A DNA stretch of 64,000 nt, from positions 20,293 through 84,292 of the forward strand of contig CAIFEG010000006.1 in the NCBI GenBank assembly GCA_903789415.1, given 5' to 3'. The translations under genes were made by a program, and so were the position numbers. The notes below the pieces were generated by a model. It was not told the origin of the DNA and searched no databases. It saw only the letters and a list, made by a program, of their open reading frames with translations. Below are positions 7,328 through 16,342 of this stretch, piece by piece. The DNA comes from an uncultured Eggerthellaceae bacterium. Lineage in GTDB: Bacteria > Actinomycetota > Coriobacteriia > Coriobacteriales > Eggerthellaceae. Each line of letters starts with the position of its first letter. The stretch's first letter is position 1.

Positions 7328-9883
7328 CTATTCTGTTGATACCGCTTTAGCGGTTTTGTTCTTTGTCGAACGTTTTGAGCTTGAACGCTTGGACGTGGTC
7401 TTTTTCGTTGAGCGAGATTTTGATTTTGAAGAAGATGCACGAGATGTGGTCTTCTTCTCCTTCTTCTGTTTGCCAGGGCAATTAAAGTTCGGGCATAACT
7501 TCCAGGGACCACGATTGGTGGTGACTACTACAAGTGGCGCCCCGCAATCAGGACATGTTTCATTTGTAGCCTCTAACTTGCCATATTGTGGCAGTGGATA
7601 GCTTGTTTTACATTCATCGTAGTTTTCACACCGAATAGAACGCTTAAGCGTCCGGGGATTTTTATGTGCAATAAGTTTTGCATCGATTCCCTTTGCCGCA
7701 CATGTTGGGCATTTTCCAACCACGACATCAGGTTCCTGATTGGATGGGCAGTTAGGATCAATGCATTGCAAATGCGGACGACTGCGGAATGGCGTGACCT
7801 TGATTTGTGGCATTCCACACACTGGACATGGCTGATCGGTGGCTTCAATCTTGCCTTTCGGAACAGGATAGGTGACATCACAATCCGGCCAACCCGAGCA
7901 TCCAATAAACATCGAATGCGTTTTCTGAGAGGCCTTCAGTTGCAAGTCTTTCCCGCATTTCGGGCATTTTCCAATATATGCATCGGCTGCCACAGCATCG
8001 GCTAAGGCATCGGCGACCTCTTGTTTATGCGGCATTAAATCTGCAAGCTGAGAAGAAAGTAAATCGCGACTGTGATTGACCACATCTTTTTCTGACTTCG
8101 TGCCTGATGCGATATGATCCATTTCCTCTTCAAGCTCGCTTGTCATATCCGGCGTAGTGATATGAGGTGCAAATTGGCCAAGTGCATCGCATACTGCCAT
8201 ACCAAGTGCGGAAGGCTCAATCGGGTCATTAACGATATATTTCACGTTATAGAGACGCTCGATAATCGCATGGCGTGTAGACTTTGTTCCGAGTCCTTCT
8301 TTTTCCATTTCTTGAATCAGACGACCTTGCGAATAGCGAGCCGGAGGCTGCGTTTGCTTTGCCTCCATCTGTGCACCATTAAAGGTGATAACTTGGCCCT
8401 CCTCCATTTTTGGAAGCTCGTCATCCTTCTTCAGCCCATAAGGGTAGATTTCGCGGAAGCCATGGCTAACCATGACATTACCTTTGGCGCTAAACGTTTC
8501 GCCCCCAACCTCTAAAGACACCGTGGTGCCCTCGATCTGGGCTTCATCGGATAGCGTTGCCAAGAAACGACGCGCAACTAAGTTATAGAGCTTAAATTCA
8601 TCAGCAGGGACACTGCCAGGAGTAAGTGCCGCCGTGGGGTAAATAGGCGGATGGTCGGTATCCTGCTTTTTTCCGCGCGTTGCGTGTAATTTACCCTTAG
8701 CTAACAGTTTTTTGCAATAAGGCGCATAGGCGGGATTGCCTTCAAGGTTGCGCACCGTTTGAGCCAAATCCAGCGAAGAAGGATATACCGTATTATCTAC
8801 ACGCGGATAGCTAATATATCCAGACATGTATAAACTTTCGGCAAGCCTCATCGTGCGTGCAGGACGAATTCCTTCTGCTGCTGCCGCAGCCATAAGAGAC
8901 GTGGTATTAAATGGTGCAGGCGGACGCTGCGTGCGCTTACGTTTCGTAATCGCACGAACCGTGGCGGTTTTCTCATCGCTCACATGGTCCATAACCGCTT
9001 TTGCTGCATCTTCTGATTTAAAACGGGCCGTTGAATGAAGTGCTTTAAAATCGACACCGTTGTCGGTAAATGAGCCAGTGACCGTCCAATAATCTTCAGG
9101 CTTAAAGGCCATTCGCTCGCGTTCTTTGGCTACGATGAGTGCAAGCGTTGGGGTCTGAACACGCCCTGAACTGCGCACATTTCCATATCCGCCGAATTTT
9201 ACCAACGTCAAGAAGCGCGTAAGAACAGCACCCCAAATAAGGTCGATTTCCTGCCGCGATTCGCCAGCCGCCGCAAGGTTATCATCCAAATCAACGAGGT
9301 TATCAAATGCGTGGGTGATCTCTTGTTTGGTGTAGGCCGAATAACGCGCACGAGAAACGGGCGCGGTGGGATTTACCTGTTTAATTTGGCGAAGTGCATC
9401 GGCACCAATGAGTTCACCTTCACGGTCGAAGTCGGTAGCGATCACAATGCTGTCCGCCTTTTTCGCCAAATTTTTCAGCGAACGAACTATATCCTTTTCT
9501 TTAACCTGCTTTTCAATGGGCGTATAGACCAGGTATGGGAGCGCTTCCATCTTCCATGATGATAAAAGAACACTGTCTTTGGTAAAGGGACGCTTCTTTT
9601 TAAACGGAGGCTTTGGAAGCGAATCAGGAACTTGTGCAGGAATGATCTCACCGTTTGCATCAACGCCCGTCCAACCCGTGGATTTCTTGTAGGTAAGTTC
9701 GGGTGTGAAATCAAGCTGCATGATATGACCGCGCAAGCCGATGGTAACCCACTCTTCCCCATCACCCCGATCAAAGCGATACACGGGCGTGTTGTATACC
9801 TTGTCTTTTTTCGGGCGCCCCGCACCCAAAAGATGTGCAATTTGCACTGCTGCATCGTTTTTCTCTGTTACGACGAGCTTCAA
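7328..9883 (-). CDS. topA: DNA topoisomerase I, archaeal-type
   Basis: This 851-residue type IA topoisomerase relaxes negative supercoils through a transient 5'-phosphotyrosine break. The TOPRIM domain starts MKLVVTEKNDAA and holds TDFDREGELIG near residue 150. The active-site tyrosine lies in YISYPRVDNTVYP. That form, the N-terminus and the GHIMQLDF segment resemble archaeal topoisomerase I more than the usual bacterial form (YMRTDS). Four cysteine zinc modules follow from about residue 620, for example CPKCGKDL and CPDCGAPL, and then a tail of Lys, Arg, Ser and Thr (about 800-851). The start is TTG, supported by GAGGGG eight bases upstream. It is the first gene of the tmk-holB-ricT-pncB series. 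Confidence 0.9.
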   Translation of the reverse strand: MKLVVTEKNDAAVQIAHLLGAGRPKKDKVYNTPVYRFDRGDGEEWVTIGLRGHIMQLDFTPELTYKKSTGWTGVDANGEIIPAQVPDSLPKPPFKKKRPFTKDSVLLSSWKMEALPYLVYTPIEKQVKEKDIVRSLKNLAKKADSIVIATDFDREGELIGADALRQIKQVNPTAPVSRARYSAYTKQEITHAFDNLVDLDDNLAAAGESRQEIDLIWGAVLTRFLTLVKFGGYGNVRSSGRVQTPTLALIVAKERERMAFKPEDYWTVTGSFTDNGVDFKALHSTARFKSEDAAKAVMDHVSDEKTATVRAITKRKRTQRPPAPFNTTSLMAAAAAEGIRPARTMRLAESLYMSGYISYPRVDNTVYPSSLDLAQTVRNLEGNPAYAPYCKKLLAKGKLHATRGKKQDTDHPPIYPTAALTPGSVPADEFKLYNLVARRFLATLSDEAQIEGTTVSLEVGGETFSAKGNVMVSHGFREIYPYGLKKDDELPKMEEGQVITFNGAQMEAKQTQPPARYSQGRLIQEMEKEGLGTKSTRHAIIERLYNVKYIVNDPIEPSALGMAVCDALGQFAPHITTPDMTSELEEEMDHIASGTKSEKDVVNHSRDLLSSQLADLMPHKQEVADALADAVAADAYIGKCPKCGKDLQLKASQKTHSMFIGCSGWPDCDVTYPVPKGKIEATDQPCPVCGMPQIKVTPFRSRPHLQCIDPNCPSNQEPDVVVGKCPTCAAKGIDAKLIAHKNPRTLKRSIRCENYDECKTSYPLPQYGKLEATNETCPDCGAPLVVVTTNRGPWKLCPNFNCPGKQKKEKKTTSRASSSKSKSRSTKKTTSKRSSSKRSTKNKTAKAVSTE

Positions 9884-10105
9884 ACGATCGTCCCCTCACA
9901 TATATATGGATCAAACTAAAAAGCTGTAATATCCATTGAGTTAAATCAAGTAGATAGCATACACGAAAATATATGAAAGCAATAACGACGACATTTCAAC
10001 TGTAAGTTTTCGGTATGATTGCTACCTTTATCGTCATCTTTGAACTATTTCAAAATATAACAACACCATTGCAATTATCCAAAATATTTGTGCAGAATCG
10101 CTCCC

Positions 10106-10134
10106 TTAACACTTTTTATATATCTGCCTTATAA
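10106..10134 (+). promoter_or_regulatory. candidate sigma-70-type promoter for the secreted protein
   Basis: TTAACA (10106-10111) and TTATAA (10129-10134) are 17 bases apart and lie 66 bases upstream of the plus-strand start at 10200. The rest of the 316-base gap between the divergent topA and this gene is A/T-rich and shows no other clear element. Confidence 0.35.
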
Positions 10135-10199
10135 AGTTAAAACGAGAAAAAATTGCACCCGTACAAAAATGCTTTGACGCATTTAAAAGGAGGTCGTGC

Positions 10200-10715
10200 A
10201 TGAGAAAAGGCCCAATTGCAGCAACCGCTGCGGTCGCACTTGTCGCCGTCATCGGCATTGGCGGTTTGGCAGGAAATTATCCAGGACAATCCACTGCACA
10301 AGCGAATCAGCAAAGCACTGAGACAATGCCTGGATGGGCAACAAATGCAATCCGAGGTGCTCAAAATGCAAAAAATGCTGCCACAAACGAGGCAATTGAC
10401 AATAGCGGCGTAAAAGGCGCTATCAATCAGACCTTGTTGGATCATTCGGCAGAAATTGCAGCTAAGACAGGTGTTTCTCAATCAACCGTGGAATCGACCA
10501 TAGATCAGATGGATATCCAGGACTGGAGTGTGACCGACGTGCCAAGCAATGCGCAGGCACAGTCGACAAACCAGTTTAGCTATGACGGTGTTACCGCAAA
10601 TGTAACCACTTATACGGATCCATCAGTCGTAAGCGTTAATACCATGGGCCAAGATGTTGCTTTTTCTGTTCCGGTATCAGCGCAACCCTACGTGAGCTAT
10701 TTAAATCAGATTTAA
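10200..10715 (+). CDS. small secreted protein of unknown function
   Basis: I do not recognise this 171-residue protein. It starts MRKGP followed by a hydrophobic stretch (residues 6-26, AATAAVALVAVIGIGGLAG), then STAQA at about residue 34, which reads as a signal peptide or N-terminal membrane anchor. The mature part is rich in Gln, Asn, Ala, Ser and Thr, contains no cysteine, and lacks an LPXTG or other anchor motif. The ribosome site AAAAGGAGG is very strong. It is alone on the plus strand, divergent from topA and convergent with the DUF1385 gene, with a strong bidirectional terminator downstream. It could be an extracellular or cell-wall-associated protein; no enzyme motif is visible. Confidence 0.75.
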   Translation: MRKGPIAATAAVALVAVIGIGGLAGNYPGQSTAQANQQSTETMPGWATNAIRGAQNAKNAATNEAIDNSGVKGAINQTLLDHSAEIAAKTGVSQSTVESTIDQMDIQDWSVTDVPSNAQAQSTNQFSYDGVTANVTTYTDPSVVSVNTMGQDVAFSVPVSAQPYVSYLNQI

Positions 10716-10725
10716 TAGATGGCTA

Positions 10726-10792
10726 TAACTGCAGGTTAATAGCTGCGTCCGCAGATTGATAACTGCAAGGTAATGGCTGCGGCTGCAGATTA
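10726..10792. repeat. two imperfect 34-base tandem units
   Basis: Two adjoining units (10726-10759 and about 10760-10792) share the pattern TAACTGCA, GGTAAT, GCTGCG, GCAGATT. A partial third start (TTGCAGC) follows. The units contain internal CTGCG/CGCAG pairs that could fold. They lie directly after the stop codon of the secreted-protein gene and before its terminator, so they would be part of its 3' untranslated RNA. Confidence 0.6.
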
Positions 10793-10828
10793 ATTGCAGC
10801 AGCCTAAACCCCATAGTTGTATCGAGCG

Positions 10829-10862
10829 AAATCCCCTTGTGATTGTTCTCACAAGGGGATTT
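10829..10862. terminator. bidirectional terminator
   Basis: A perfect 14-base stem (AAATCCCCTTGTGA paired with TCACAAGGGGATTT) encloses a six-base loop, with T-runs on both strands. It lies between the convergent secreted-protein gene and the DUF1385 gene, whose stop codon is at 10863, and serves both. Confidence 0.92.
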
Positions 10863-12110
10863 TTAGGCAGGAGAAACATCACTTGTAGAAGTGGCAACCG
10901 AAGCGGCAACACGCGGAGTGGGTTCAATAGACACCAAAGGCTTTTCAGCATATGTAGAAGCCTGCACATCCCCATCACGTGCTTCCCGACGGAGCACACA
11001 TTTCATTGCCTCAATGGCACATTCAAGTTGCGCATCATTTGGTTCACGCGTCGTTAAATATTGCATCTGCATTCCTGGCCAAAGAATGACCTTCACAAGC
11101 TTATTTTCCGGATGGGTACCTGCCCACTTGACCGTGATCTCATACGAAATACCGGCGATAAGAGGAAGCAGCACAATTCTGGTCAGGATAACCAGCGAAA
11201 GTTTTGGTAGACCCGAGGGTACGCCCAACGCAGAGATAAGCCAGTTTACCGGTGTAAGTGTATAAACCAAAATGGCAATGATCATAACCATGATTAAAAA
11301 GGCAGTCCCACACCGCACGCGCAAACGCGGGAATTGACGAGCATTTTCTGGCGTGAGCGGCAGTCCATGCTCATAGCAGTGAATGGTTTTATGCTCGGCT
11401 CCATGGTACTCAAACATTTCCTTCATGTCGGGCATACGACCAATACCCCAGATGTAGCCAACAAAAACAGCAACACGAACAAAACCATCGACCAGGTTCC
11501 ATGCAAGAGTCGCGTGGTCATACTCACCCACCAAAAGATTTGCGAGCGCTGCGGGGGCAACAATAAACAAGAGTAGTCCAAGTGCAAGACCAATGACCAT
11601 CGAGAAAATCATGTCTTTTTTGCCGAACTCTTCATCGGCATCGTTAGATGTCTCATCGGTTTTACAAGCTGAATCTTCTGCGGCGGTTGACGTTACTGCA
11701 GGTGTGTCACTTGATTCACTCGCTTTGCCGAAATCATCAGAATCATCAGCATCTTCAACTTCCTCATACGCTACATCACTATGCATGATGGAAACTTCAA
11801 GCGCCTTGTATCCAATAATCAGCGAATCAAAAAACGAGATACAGCCACGTACAATCGGAACTTTGCGCCAGTTGGTCTTTCCGCCGTTTGAGAGATCATG
11901 CTCTTCGGTATAGATCGTTCCTTCAGGTGTGCGAACAGCCGCAGCCCAGTTCGAATAGCCGCGCATCATGACGCCACCCAGCAGTGCCTGACCTCCAATA
12001 TGCGTCTTTACCTTCCCGTCTTCAGAAAACGCACGAGAAAGATCGGAAGGACGCTTAGAGGGGTGCCTGTCTGCGAACGACTGCTGAATATGTTCTTGAT
12101 TGGTTTGCAT
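10863..12110 (-). CDS. DUF1385 family integral membrane protein
   Basis: This is a conserved membrane protein of unknown function with DUF1385 features: IGGQALLGGVMMRG near the N-terminus, MFEYHGAEHKTIHCYE in the middle, and ARQFPRLRVRCGTAFL. There are about five hydrophobic segments. Between the first conserved block and the membrane part lies an acidic low-complexity insert of about 60 residues (about 120-180). In other bacteria the family is often found beside rpmE and prfA; here rpmE is 2 kb away. The frame can start at GTG 12119 or ATG 12110. The ATG is preferred because GAGG precedes it, although the spacing is short. Spaced 39 bases from thyX and likely co-transcribed. Confidence 0.82.
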   Translation of the reverse strand: MQTNQEHIQQSFADRHPSKRPSDLSRAFSEDGKVKTHIGGQALLGGVMMRGYSNWAAAVRTPEGTIYTEEHDLSNGGKTNWRKVPIVRGCISFFDSLIIGYKALEVSIMHSDVAYEEVEDADDSDDFGKASESSDTPAVTSTAAEDSACKTDETSNDADEEFGKKDMIFSMVIGLALGLLLFIVAPAALANLLVGEYDHATLAWNLVDGFVRVAVFVGYIWGIGRMPDMKEMFEYHGAEHKTIHCYEHGLPLTPENARQFPRLRVRCGTAFLIMVMIIAILVYTLTPVNWLISALGVPSGLPKLSLVILTRIVLLPLIAGISYEITVKWAGTHPENKLVKVILWPGMQMQYLTTREPNDAQLECAIEAMKCVLRREARDGDVQASTYAEKPLVSIEPTPRVAASVATSTSDVSPA

Positions 12111-12149
12111 ATACCTCACAATACTGCGAAGGATACCCTTGTGTGCATC

Positions 12150-12914
12150 TTAGTTTTCACTTTGTAAAGAGGACGTTTGATCCACGGGGATGCCTTTTGT
12201 CTTTTCATCCTCTGCTTCAATTTCTTTTGTGCGCTGTGCGCGATCAACGTGAGGATACGGGTGTCCGCACGTCATTTTGCCCTCATGGCACCGATCGTGT
12301 ACACATGGAGCCCCGGCGTCCATAAAAATAAAGGGGGCCGTTGGCCGCACGAGTTCAAGCATCTTATGCGCAAGTTCGCGAATCTCCCATTGCGCACGGT
12401 TGCAGCATCGCAGCTCAAAAAAGTGTAAGAGTTCGCGAATGTTCATGGTGATTACAATTTTGGTTTCGGTGGCATTTGGAAGCAGATACCGTGCATCTTC
12501 TGCAGGAACTCCTGCCTGGACTAATTCGGTATACGCTTCTGCCGCCTTTGCGACCGCCTCATCGAAAATTGCTTTTTTCTTTGGATCGTCGGCGATAGAT
12601 GGCGGCGTAACCACAGGAACCCCATGTTTAAAGGTGACGTAGCGCTGTGACTGCTGCTCAAAACTTGCCATACGATGGCGCACGAGCTGATGGGTAAGCG
12701 AACGAGAAACTCCAGAAACTGCAAAGGTATATGTTGCATGTTCAAGCGTGCTGTAGTGTCCCGAACCCATGATGGTTGAAAGCACATGATGAACATGCGC
12801 CGCATCCATGGTGTGATACAAGTCAGTCGCATCTTTGGGAGAATAGCATTGTCGCGCCGCCGTCGCACACGCAAGTTCTGGATTTGGCGAATGATACAGC
12901 AACTCAACCTTCAT
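12150..12914 (-). CDS. thyX: flavin-dependent thymidylate synthase
   Basis: ThyX makes dTMP from dUMP using methylene-THF and FADH2. The ThyX signature RHRMASFEQQSQRY is present near residue 80, and the C-terminal arginine and RCCNRAQWEIR segment of the substrate pocket is seen. At 254 residues the length is normal. The start at 12912-12914 was taken 75 bases inside the longest frame because GGGAGAG precedes it and the family start (MKVELLYH) fits. No ThyA-type synthase is present in the window. The product feeds Tmk, encoded in the topA series. Confidence 0.95.
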   Translation of the reverse strand: MKVELLYHSPNPELACATAARQCYSPKDATDLYHTMDAAHVHHVLSTIMGSGHYSTLEHATYTFAVSGVSRSLTHQLVRHRMASFEQQSQRYVTFKHGVPVVTPPSIADDPKKKAIFDEAVAKAAEAYTELVQAGVPAEDARYLLPNATETKIVITMNIRELLHFFELRCCNRAQWEIRELAHKMLELVRPTAPFIFMDAGAPCVHDRCHEGKMTCGHPYPHVDRAQRTKEIEAEDEKTKGIPVDQTSSLQSEN

Positions 12915-13056
12915 ATATATCTCTCCCTCGAAATCTTTACTACGAGAAATGCCACAAAGAGTATTTCTCAAGCATATTATCTTTTTCACGTATAGTTAAT
13001 GTATTTGGACTACCGTATCTATTGTGAGCTTATTACACCCAATAGGAAAATCAAAG

Positions 13057-13998
13057 ATGACAAAACCCGAAGCAAACCACATACCGCATGAAACCGATTT
13101 CACATCACCATATTCTTTACAAACCCGTGACTGGAATCGCGAATGGATGGATGCGCACGCATATCGTGCCCATAAGGATTCCAAACCTTACTGGAATAAA
13201 CGATCAAAGACCTTTGACAGTGCCGATAATCCCAGCGAGTATGTGCGTACCTTTTTGAAGATGTGCAATATATCACCGGATGAAACGGTATTCGATATGG
13301 GATGCGGCACGGGAAGCACCACAATCCCCTTGGCGCAAATGGGCTGCAAGGTTGTAGCAGCAGATTTTAGCGACGGCATGCTCGAGCAACTTCAAGCCCG
13401 TGCACATCGCCTGCTCGACCATCCAGAACGCCACATTACAATAAAAAACTTAAGTTGGGAAGAAGACTGGTCACAGGCTGGGATGCTCCCCAATTCTTTT
13501 GACGTAGCGTTGGCATCACGCTCCATCGCCACTGATAATTTTGACAGCGTGATTAATAAATTATCGACAGTCGCACGAAGACGCTGTTGCATAACGCTGC
13601 CAACTTCGATAAGCCCTCGTATTGACGTGGGTATCCTGCACGATATTGGCATCGATCTTCCCTATGGACGCGCCTATCAATATGTCTGGAACATCCTAGT
13701 GAATAAAGGATATGAGCCTGAATGCCGTTTCATTGAAAGCGATCGCAGGGATACCTACAACAATGAGGAAGATGCCTGGGGATCATTTTCACGTATGTTA
13801 GACGCGGCGATTCCGAATGCGCGTCCCGAAGAAAGAGATATCTACGATACGCGTATGCGCAACTGGATTCGCAATCATATCGTTCCCAATGAAAACGCGG
13901 GAAAATTGGACGACAGAGGCGAGGTGCAAAAAGCCTTGAGACTTGATCATCCTCGAAAATTCAGTTGGGCGTATGTGTCATGGAAGACAAGCAAATAA
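13057..13998 (+). CDS. class I SAM-dependent methyltransferase
   Basis: This 313-residue protein has a Rossmann-type methyltransferase domain with motif I VFDMGCGTGSTTIPLA at about residues 80-95, followed by an acidic VVAADFS motif. The substrate is unknown. The C-terminal half holds several Trp, Tyr and Arg residues but no family-specific signature that I recognise. ATG 13057 is preferred over GTG 13024 because AGGA lies about ten bases upstream. It is divergent from thyX, alone on the plus strand, and ends before a strong bidirectional terminator. Confidence 0.82.
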   Translation: MTKPEANHIPHETDFTSPYSLQTRDWNREWMDAHAYRAHKDSKPYWNKRSKTFDSADNPSEYVRTFLKMCNISPDETVFDMGCGTGSTTIPLAQMGCKVVAADFSDGMLEQLQARAHRLLDHPERHITIKNLSWEEDWSQAGMLPNSFDVALASRSIATDNFDSVINKLSTVARRRCCITLPTSISPRIDVGILHDIGIDLPYGRAYQYVWNILVNKGYEPECRFIESDRRDTYNNEEDAWGSFSRMLDAAIPNARPEERDIYDTRMRNWIRNHIVPNENAGKLDDRGEVQKALRLDHPRKFSWAYVSWKTSK

Positions 13999-14024
13999 TC
14001 CTTTATAAGTAATTCTCAATACTA

Positions 14025-14063
14025 AAAAATCCCGTTGATAGTACTTCTACCAACGGGATTTTT
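14025..14063. terminator. bidirectional terminator
   Basis: AAAAATCCCGTTG pairs with CAACGGGATTTTT, and the stem can be extended by TAG/CTA across one mismatch. It sits between the convergent methyltransferase and rpmE genes and has T-runs on both strands. Confidence 0.9.
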
Positions 14064-14090
14064 ATGCTCAATTAAAAACTGAGAGATAGA

Positions 14091-14579
14091 TTACTTGGCC
14101 TGCTCATCCTTTGGAGCTTCAGCTTCCGTGTTCTCAGCAGTAGCTTCAGCTGGCTTTTCAGCCTCAGCAGGTTTTTCTGCTGGTGCAGCCTCAGCAGCAG
14201 CTTCAGCCTGTGCCTGAGCCTTAGCTTCAGCTTCTTTTGCCTTCTTAGCGTACTCAGCAGCATGCTCTTTTTTGACCTCTTCTTTGGCCTTCTTGGCAGC
14301 CTCACGCTTTTCAGCTTCCTGCTTTGCGGCCTCCTGACGAGCAGCCTTCTTAGCAGCCTCACGCTGAGCAATCTTTTCTGCAGCGCCGCCGAATTTGTTG
14401 TTAAAGCGCTGGACACGACCACCGGTATCGATGAGCTTTTGTTGTCCGGTGTAGAACGGATGGCATGCACTACAAATGTCTACATGCAGTTCTGGTTTGG
14501 TGGAACGCGTCTTAAACGTATTTCCACAGGTGCACGTAACGGTGCACTCCACATAATCTGGATGAATTCCTTTTTTCAT
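14091..14579 (-). CDS. rpmE: ribosomal protein L31 (zinc form) with Ala/Lys/Glu-rich tail
   Basis: Residues 1-70 are a normal bL31 of the zinc-binding type, with cysteines at 16, 18, 36 and 39 (TCTCG and ICSAC). The protein then runs on to residue 162 with a charged tail that begins with [20 protein letters not shown] and ends Ala-Glu-Pro-rich. The tail looks helical or disordered and is not part of canonical L31, which ends near residue 70-90. The start at 14577-14579 (MKKGIHPDY) has GGAGAC upstream. There is no frameshift or second start at the junction, so the tail is a true in-frame extension. Such tails could interact with rRNA or other ribosomes; this is speculation. Confidence 0.9.
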   Translation of the reverse strand: MKKGIHPDYVECTVTCTCGNTFKTRSTKPELHVDICSACHPFYTGQQKLIDTGGRVQRFNNKFGGAAEKIAQREAAKKAARQEAAKQEAEKREAAKKAKEEVKKEHAAEYAKKAKEAEAKAQAQAEAAAEAAPAEKPAEAEKPAEATAENTEAEAPKDEQAK

Positions 14580-14748
14580 TTTGTCTCCTAAATCGCCTTG
14601 GTTTCCATACAAGGCATAGACGAACTTTCAAAGTGTAACACACTTATAAGGAATGCAAAAAGCATGAGCGCCGTCATTCACACCAAATTTACTTTTTAGC
14701 AAGCGACGGCATAGCAAATCGGTTTAAAGAGCAAACGCGCTGTACAAA

Positions 14749-16098
14749 TTAGGCAAGGGCACCCAGCGGATCCCACGGAGCGAGCACTTTCGGCTCTTCG
14801 GTTTCGTAGATGTGGCGCTGTTCTTCGGTCAGATACTTCTTATCCACCACAACCTGATAGACATATTCGCTGAACCAGTCATCGGTTAAGCTGTCGAAAC
14901 CATTTTTGCCATGGTCCTTGCCCCAGCTGTTTTCAACCTTCCACAGCGTTGGCTTGCCATCCTTGTCTAGGTTTACGCCCTCAAACGTCATTGCGTGGGT
15001 CATAACTGATTCGCCATAGTCAAGACGCTCGGCTTTGGTAAATCCCTTATCGACATCAAAGCCAAACAGACCATCAACATCAACTGCAGACAAATCCATC
15101 ACGCCATCATTTTGCAGGTACGACTGATCAACGTCGCAGCCAAACCAGACCGGAAGCCCATCTTTAAGCTGTGCAATCGCAACCTTTTTCAGCTGATCCG
15201 GAGTCAAGTTTAAGTAACGCACTCCCCCCGCCTCAATCACGTTACCAAGTCGATCAACGGTGTATACATGGTTAAATGGTTTATCTGCCGTGGGCGCAGA
15301 AACAATGGAAATATAATCATCGAGATTCATACCCACTGCCTTGTCGAAGAACTCCTTTGGGGTAAATGTTCCCGACAAAACCAGCTTGTCATCTTTGTCG
15401 CGCAGGTTCACATCAAAGCTTTTTGGTGGTGTGCCCAGGCAAATCGTGAGCATCTGATACACATTTTTAAGCATCGATTCCTTTTGTTCGCGCAGCTCAT
15501 CAATGGTTTTACCATCCTCATGTGCGCCGCGAAGCACACAGGCACATTTACGCAGATAGCGGGTGAGATAGGCATCCATTTGGAAGGTGTTCTTTGCGCA
15601 TGCAGAATCGGGCATGGCTTCTTTTGGCACCACGCCATACTTTTTCACAAGTGCACGGAACATATCCCACTGGCCGCCGTCACCTACCGGATCGGTAAGC
15701 AAGAACGCAACAAGGCGCCCGTCACGAGGCTCGTCAAGGGTGTCTAAGATATTTTCCAAGAACCAGTTGGACTTTTCCAACTTATCCCAGAACAAGGGGT
15801 ACGCCTGAGAAAGCTCAAACGTTTTGAGATTATATTTTTTAATGGTGCGAAAACGCATGGTGTTCAGGCTTGCAAACATCCAGCATCTACCCGAACGCTT
15901 CTGGTCGGTACGCTCGCCCTGCTGCACTTCGATGTCAAACACCGACGTATTGCGTGCAACTTCTTCAGGAACGCGCGCAGAATTACGAATACCATTTTGC
16001 GTAACGGCATTTTTAGCAACCACATTCGCACGGTTCTTGGCGAATGATTCTTGCTGTGTATCAACTGCATCAAGATCGATTGATTTTGATTGGCTCAT
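14749..16098 (-). CDS. pepC: aminopeptidase C (bleomycin hydrolase family)
   Basis: This 449-residue cysteine peptidase of family C1B is a cytoplasmic aminopeptidase that usually forms hexamers. All three catalytic residues are visible: Cys in RSGRCWMFASLN (about residue 72), His in MTHAMTFEGV and Asn in VENSWGKD. The length is normal for PepC. The start follows GGAAGGAG. The gene lies downstream of metG on the same strand, separated by two hairpins (16132-16161 and 16185-16237) in the 244-base gap, so it is probably transcribed on its own or through a regulated leader. Confidence 0.94.
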   Translation of the reverse strand: MSQSKSIDLDAVDTQQESFAKNRANVVAKNAVTQNGIRNSARVPEEVARNTSVFDIEVQQGERTDQKRSGRCWMFASLNTMRFRTIKKYNLKTFELSQAYPLFWDKLEKSNWFLENILDTLDEPRDGRLVAFLLTDPVGDGGQWDMFRALVKKYGVVPKEAMPDSACAKNTFQMDAYLTRYLRKCACVLRGAHEDGKTIDELREQKESMLKNVYQMLTICLGTPPKSFDVNLRDKDDKLVLSGTFTPKEFFDKAVGMNLDDYISIVSAPTADKPFNHVYTVDRLGNVIEAGGVRYLNLTPDQLKKVAIAQLKDGLPVWFGCDVDQSYLQNDGVMDLSAVDVDGLFGFDVDKGFTKAERLDYGESVMTHAMTFEGVNLDKDGKPTLWKVENSWGKDHGKNGFDSLTDDWFSEYVYQVVVDKKYLTEEQRHIYETEEPKVLAPWDPLGALA

Positions 16099-16131
16099 GA
16101 AAGCTCCTTCCGAAATGTTAAAGTCCGAAGC

Positions 16132-16161
16132 CGAGAGCGCTCACAAGCGAGTGCGCTCTCG
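16132..16161 (-). promoter_or_regulatory. hairpin in the pepC leader
   Basis: CGAGAGCGC (16132-16140) and GCGCTCTCG (16153-16161) form a perfect nine-base stem with a twelve-base loop, ending about 33 bases before the pepC ATG. It has no T-run, so it is not a terminator. It could stabilise or gate the pepC mRNA. Confidence 0.5.
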
Positions 16162-16184
16162 ACACGAACCCGTACATATAAAAA

Positions 16185-16237
16185 GTGGTTCCCGGCGATA
16201 CTACACCACCGATATGGTGGAATACCGCAGGAACCAC
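16185..16237 (-). terminator. long terminator hairpin between metG and pepC
   Basis: On the minus strand, GTGGTTCC pairs with GGAACCAC. Inside, GCGGTATT pairs with AGTATCGC (with G-T pairs), and CCACC pairs with GGTGG around a five-base loop. A T-run (TTTTTAT) follows. The whole forms one stem of about 21 pairs. It most likely ends metG transcription. Its position also allows attenuation of pepC. Confidence 0.75.
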
Positions 16238-16342
16238 GTGATTGAATTATATTTGTTTCTTTTACATCCAAACTCCTGCATGCCTTTTTGAAGCACGACA
16301 CGTATCTTATGCAGACAGCAACTTCTGACATGCGTTGTGAGT

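Noticed and set aside
16180..16240. T-box leader for pepC or metG
   Set aside because: The GTGGTTCCTGCGG segment recalls a T-box, but there is no specifier stem upstream, the gap is too short, and the segment is fully paired in a simple terminator hairpin.
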